A stretch of 7,528 nt of DNA from CAZKEW01 sp964558915 (GTDB lineage Bacteria; Acidobacteriota; Aminicenantia; Aminicenantales; UBA8522): the NCBI GenBank assembly GCA_964558915.1, contig CAZLFV010000123.1, forward strand, positions 1-7,528, written 5' to 3'. Positions 5,757 to 7,528 of the stretch are shown piece after piece. Position 1 is the stretch's first letter, and every line of letters starts with the position of its first letter. A program made the translations under genes and the position numbers. Under the pieces are notes generated by a model. That model was not told the DNA's origin. It was given only the letters and a program-made list of their open reading frames with translations, and did not search any database.

Positions 5757-5762
5757 TAATAA
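5754..5762 (+). other. Three tandem in-frame TAA stop codons after rplX
   Basis: TAA TAA TAA at 5754-5762 ends rplX in frame. It sits in an AT-rich patch just before the rplE ribosome-binding site (AAGGAAG, 5761-5767). No other gene here has more than one stop in frame at its end. It may be chance in AT-rich sequence or a guard against readthrough. Confidence 0.6.
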
Positions 5763-5772
5763 GGAAGAATCG

Positions 5773-6315
5773 ATGAGCCGTCTTTATGAAAGATACAAGA
5801 AAGAGATCGTACCCGAGCTCCAGAAGGAGCTGGGGATTAGCAACCGCATGGCTGTCCCGAGGCTTGAAAAAATCGTCCTGAACATGGGAGCCGGAGATGC
5901 CATTCAGAATATCAAGCTGCTCGATGCCGCCAAGGCAGAGCTCAGCCAAATCGCGGGACAATGGCCGGTCATCGGCAGGGCCCGGAAATCCATCTCGGCT
6001 TTTAAGCTGCGCAAGGGGCAGCCGATCGCTTGCTACACAACCCTGAGGAGCCGCCGGATGTATGAGTTCTTCGACCGGCTGGTCAACATCGTGCTCCCCC
6101 GTGTCAGGGATTTTAAGGGCGTTTCTCCAAAGGCCTTTGACGGCCGCGGCAACTATACCTTGGGCCTGAGAGATCAGCTGGTCTTTCCCGAAATCGATTA
6201 CACCAAAGTGGAACGGTCGAGGGGAATGAATATCACCATCGTGACATCGGCCCGGAACGATCACGAGGCCTACGCTCTTTTGAAAAGACTAGGAATGCCT
6301 TTTCGAGAGGCCTAA
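5773..6315 (+). CDS. rplE: 50S ribosomal protein L5
   Basis: L5 binds 5S rRNA in the central protuberance and touches P-site tRNA and S13 across the subunit bridge. The 180-residue product is of standard length (about 179). It shows VPRLEKIVLNMGAGDA (28-43, the family signature), GQWPVIGRARKSISAFKLR (62-80), LRSRRMYEFFDRLVNIVLPR (91-110), RDFKGVSPKAFDGRGNYTLG (112-131) and FPEIDYTKV. AAGGAAG at 5761-5767 lies 5 bases before the ATG. A 16-base spacer separates it from rplX and 24 bases follow before rpsN. A long open frame on the opposite strand (5644-6264) is a coding shadow. Confidence 0.98.
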   Translation: MSRLYERYKKEIVPELQKELGISNRMAVPRLEKIVLNMGAGDAIQNIKLLDAAKAELSQIAGQWPVIGRARKSISAFKLRKGQPIACYTTLRSRRMYEFFDRLVNIVLPRVRDFKGVSPKAFDGRGNYTLGLRDQLVFPEIDYTKVERSRGMNITIVTSARNDHEAYALLKRLGMPFREA

Positions 6316-6339
6316 GGACGGAGATAAAGGAAGGATAAC

Positions 6340-6525
6340 GTGGCAAGAACATCTATGGTAGCCAAGACGTTGCGCCAGCCCAAATACGCGATTCGCAAGC
6401 ACAGGCGATGCCGGATCTGCGGACGGCCAAAAGGGAATTACCGCAAGTTCGACATGTGCCGGCTCTGCCTCCGCGAACTCGCCTTAAAAGGCGAAATTCC
6501 CGGGTTGACCAAAGCGTCTTGGTGA
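6340..6525 (+). CDS. rpsN: 30S ribosomal protein S14, zinc-binding type (GTG start)
   Basis: S14 is in the 30S head near S3 and S10 and is needed late in assembly. This is the short 61-residue zinc form (rpsN type Z, also called rpsZ), not the roughly 100-residue zinc-free form. The four zinc ligands are C24, C27, C40 and C43 in RCRICGRP and MCRLCLREL; the ending GEIPGLTKASW is the classic family C-terminus. The start is GTG at 6340, giving MARTSMVAK, which matches the family; AAAGGA at 6326-6331 lies 8 bases upstream, within a longer AAAGGAAGGA run. No zinc-free paralog is visible in this window. Confidence 0.98.
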   Translation: MARTSMVAKTLRQPKYAIRKHRRCRICGRPKGNYRKFDMCRLCLRELALKGEIPGLTKASW

Positions 6526-6545
6526 ATCAAAGAAAGGATACGATT

Positions 6546-6947
6546 ATGAGCCAAGTATCGGACCCGATTGCTGATGTCCTCACGAGGATAAGGAACGCCA
6601 TCGCCGTCAAGAAAAAAGAGGTCACACTTCCCTCCTCGAAGCTGAAGGTGGAGATCGCTAAAATTCTCAAGGAAGAAGGCTATATCCGGAATTTCAAAGT
6701 CATTGATGATAATAAACAGGGAATCTTGAACATTTCCCTGCGTTATACAGAGGACAACCAGAGTGTCATCTCCGGACTCCGCCGCGTGAGCCGTCCGGGA
6801 TGCCGCCTCTACTGCACGAAAGACACCATCCCGAAAGTGCTTGATGGGCTGGGCATCGCCATTATTTCAACCTCCAGGGGAATCATGACCGGGAAAACGT
6901 GTGCCGACCTGGCCATCGGCGGAGAGATCCTGTGCACCATCTGGTAA
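6546..6947 (+). CDS. rpsH: 30S ribosomal protein S8
   Basis: S8 is a primary binder of the central domain of 16S rRNA (helix 21) and, in E. coli, the repressor of the spc operon. The 133-residue product (usual 130-133) has DPIADVLTRIRNA (6-18), KVEIAKILKEEGYI (34-47), the middle ISGLRRVSRPG (75-85), and the C-terminal signature ISTSRGIMTGKTCADLAIGG (107-126) ending in Trp133. The frame is open upstream to 6408 across rpsN, but AAAGGA at 6533-6538 (7-base spacing) and the MSQVSDPIADVL N-terminus fix the start at 6546. Twenty bases separate it from rpsN and 25 bases follow before rplF. Confidence 0.98.
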   Translation: MSQVSDPIADVLTRIRNAIAVKKKEVTLPSSKLKVEIAKILKEEGYIRNFKVIDDNKQGILNISLRYTEDNQSVISGLRRVSRPGCRLYCTKDTIPKVLDGLGIAIISTSRGIMTGKTCADLAIGGEILCTIW

Positions 6948-6972
6948 TGTCGAGACAAGGAAGCGCCTGAAG

Positions 6973-7518
6973 ATGTCACGAGTTGGACGGAAAGCGATTG
7001 ACGTGCCTGCGGCCGTAAAGGTGACGATCCTTGGGGACAAGATCGAGTTCGAATCCTCCAAGGGGAAGCTCGAATCACCTTTGTTTCCGGGAATCAAAGC
7101 GAAATTGGAGGAGGCGAAGCTTATTTTCACCAGGACGGAAGACTCCAAAGAACTGCGAACCCTTCATGGCCTGGCTAGGAGCCTGGCCCAGAACGCTATC
7201 ACGGGCGTGACGACTGGATTTTCCAAGCAGCTGGAAATCGTCGGCGTCGGCTACCGGGCCAAGCTCGAAAAAGATCATCTGGAGCTCAGCCTGGGCTATT
7301 CCAAGCCGATTTTATATAAAATCCCTCCGGGCATCCAAGTTGTAGTCGAAAAGCCCACCCTCATTACGGTCAAGGGCATCAATAAACAGCAGGTCGGCCA
7401 GGTTGCCGAAGAGATCAAAAGAGTTCGCCTGCCCGACCCCTATAAACTCAAAGGCGTCCGTTATCTCGGTGAACGCCTGATCAAGAAGGAACGGAAGGCG
7501 GGGGTGGCCGGTGCTTAA
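6973..7518 (+). CDS. rplF: 50S ribosomal protein L6
   Basis: L6 has two repeated alpha/beta domains and lies at the base of the L7/L12 stalk next to the sarcin-ricin loop, near the elongation-factor site. The 181-residue product is of usual length (about 177-184). It starts MSRVGRKAIDVP, has the inter-domain GVTTGFSKQLEIVGVGYRA (78-96), IPPGIQVVV, and the C-terminal domain VGQVAEEIKRVRLPDPYKLKGVRY. The L6 signature normally reads PYKGKG or PYKAKG; here residue 159 is Leu (PYKLKG). The start at 6973 is set by the conserved N-terminus and AAGGAAG at 6957-6963; the frame continues upstream into rpsH without a better start. Its stop overlaps the probable rplR start by eight bases. Confidence 0.97.
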   Translation: MSRVGRKAIDVPAAVKVTILGDKIEFESSKGKLESPLFPGIKAKLEEAKLIFTRTEDSKELRTLHGLARSLAQNAITGVTTGFSKQLEIVGVGYRAKLEKDHLELSLGYSKPILYKIPPGIQVVVEKPTLITVKGINKQQVGQVAEEIKRVRLPDPYKLKGVRYLGERLIKKERKAGVAGA

Positions 7519-7528
7519 AGACAAAATG
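7511..7528 (+). CDS. rplR: Start of 50S ribosomal protein L18 (partial)
   Basis: rplR follows rplF in the conserved spc order. A GTG at 7511 opens a frame reading Met-Leu-Lys-Asp-Lys-Met to the window end, which resembles the short basic N-terminus of L18. L18 carries 5S rRNA into the 50S with L5. A G-rich stretch at 7500-7506 could serve as ribosome-binding site. An ATG at 7526 in the same frame is the alternative start. Only six codons are visible, so the call depends mainly on gene order. Confidence 0.5.

Noticed and set aside
5644..6264. 206-codon open frame on the minus strand opposite rplX and rplE
   Set aside because: It lies fully antisense to two clear ribosomal genes, and its predicted protein shows no recognisable family. 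It is a compositional shadow.
1..7528. Mobile element, CRISPR array, tRNA/rRNA gene or defence system
   Set aside because: The window is filled edge to edge with ribosomal-protein genes in conserved order. No direct-repeat array, terminal inverted repeat, tRNA-like fold or foreign gene was seen.

Overview
The window is a stretch of bacterial chromosome carrying the S10 ribosomal-protein operon followed without a break by the first part of the spc operon. Everything is on the + strand. The order is [end of tuf]-rpsJ-rplC-rplD-rplW-rplB-rpsS-rplV-rpsC-rplP-rpmC-rpsQ-rplN-rplX-rplE-rpsN-rpsH-rplF-[start of rplR]. This is the classic bacterial order, with no insertion, loss or rearrangement. Seventeen complete genes are present. 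A four-codon tail at the left edge fits the EF-Tu C-terminus, and the first codons of a probable rplR (L18) lie at the right edge.

Layout. Positions 1-12 read Ile-Ile-Glu-stop. Positions 13-85 form the only non-coding stretch longer than 25 bases; it holds a perfect 7-bp hairpin, an A6 tract and the rpsJ ribosome-binding site, but no convincing promoter or U-tract terminator. From 86 to 5065 the S10 cluster encodes S10, L3, L4, L23, L2, S19, L22, S3, L16, L29 and S17. From 5062 the spc cluster encodes L14, L24, L5, S14 (zinc type), S8 and L6. Genes are separated by 0-25 bases or overlap by a few bases, so the set is almost certainly one polycistronic unit with translational coupling at many junctions.

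Function. All products are parts of the 30S or 50S ribosome. Small-subunit proteins from the head and decoding side (S3, S10, S14, S19) and from the body (S8, S17) are mixed with large-subunit proteins. The latter include peptidyl-transferase and exit-tunnel proteins (L2, L3, L4, L22, L16), the tunnel-exit platform (L23, L24, L29), the 5S rRNA partner L5, and the factor-binding region (L6, L14). Co-transcription helps keep them in equal supply, and S10 is also the antitermination factor NusE.

Organism. It is a bacterium: bacterial-type L2, L3 and S3, and bacterial operon order. By eye the G+C is in the low-to-mid fifties, the coding strand is purine-rich, and Arg codons are mostly AGA/AGG/CGG/CGA with few CGT. 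That is unlike the optimised codons of fast-growing model bacteria and suggests a slow-growing, possibly uncultivated lineage. S14 is the short four-cysteine zinc type, and L24 carries an additional four-cysteine zinc ribbon. Several phrases loosely recall Acidobacteriota/Aminicenantota or deltaproteobacteria-like lineages, but the phylum cannot be fixed from memory alone.

I found no new system here. The observations worth checking are small: unusual residues at conserved sites of L2, L3, L6 and L16, a zinc ribbon on L24, the hairpin before rpsJ, start-codon corrections, and coding tails that contain the next gene's ribosome-binding site.
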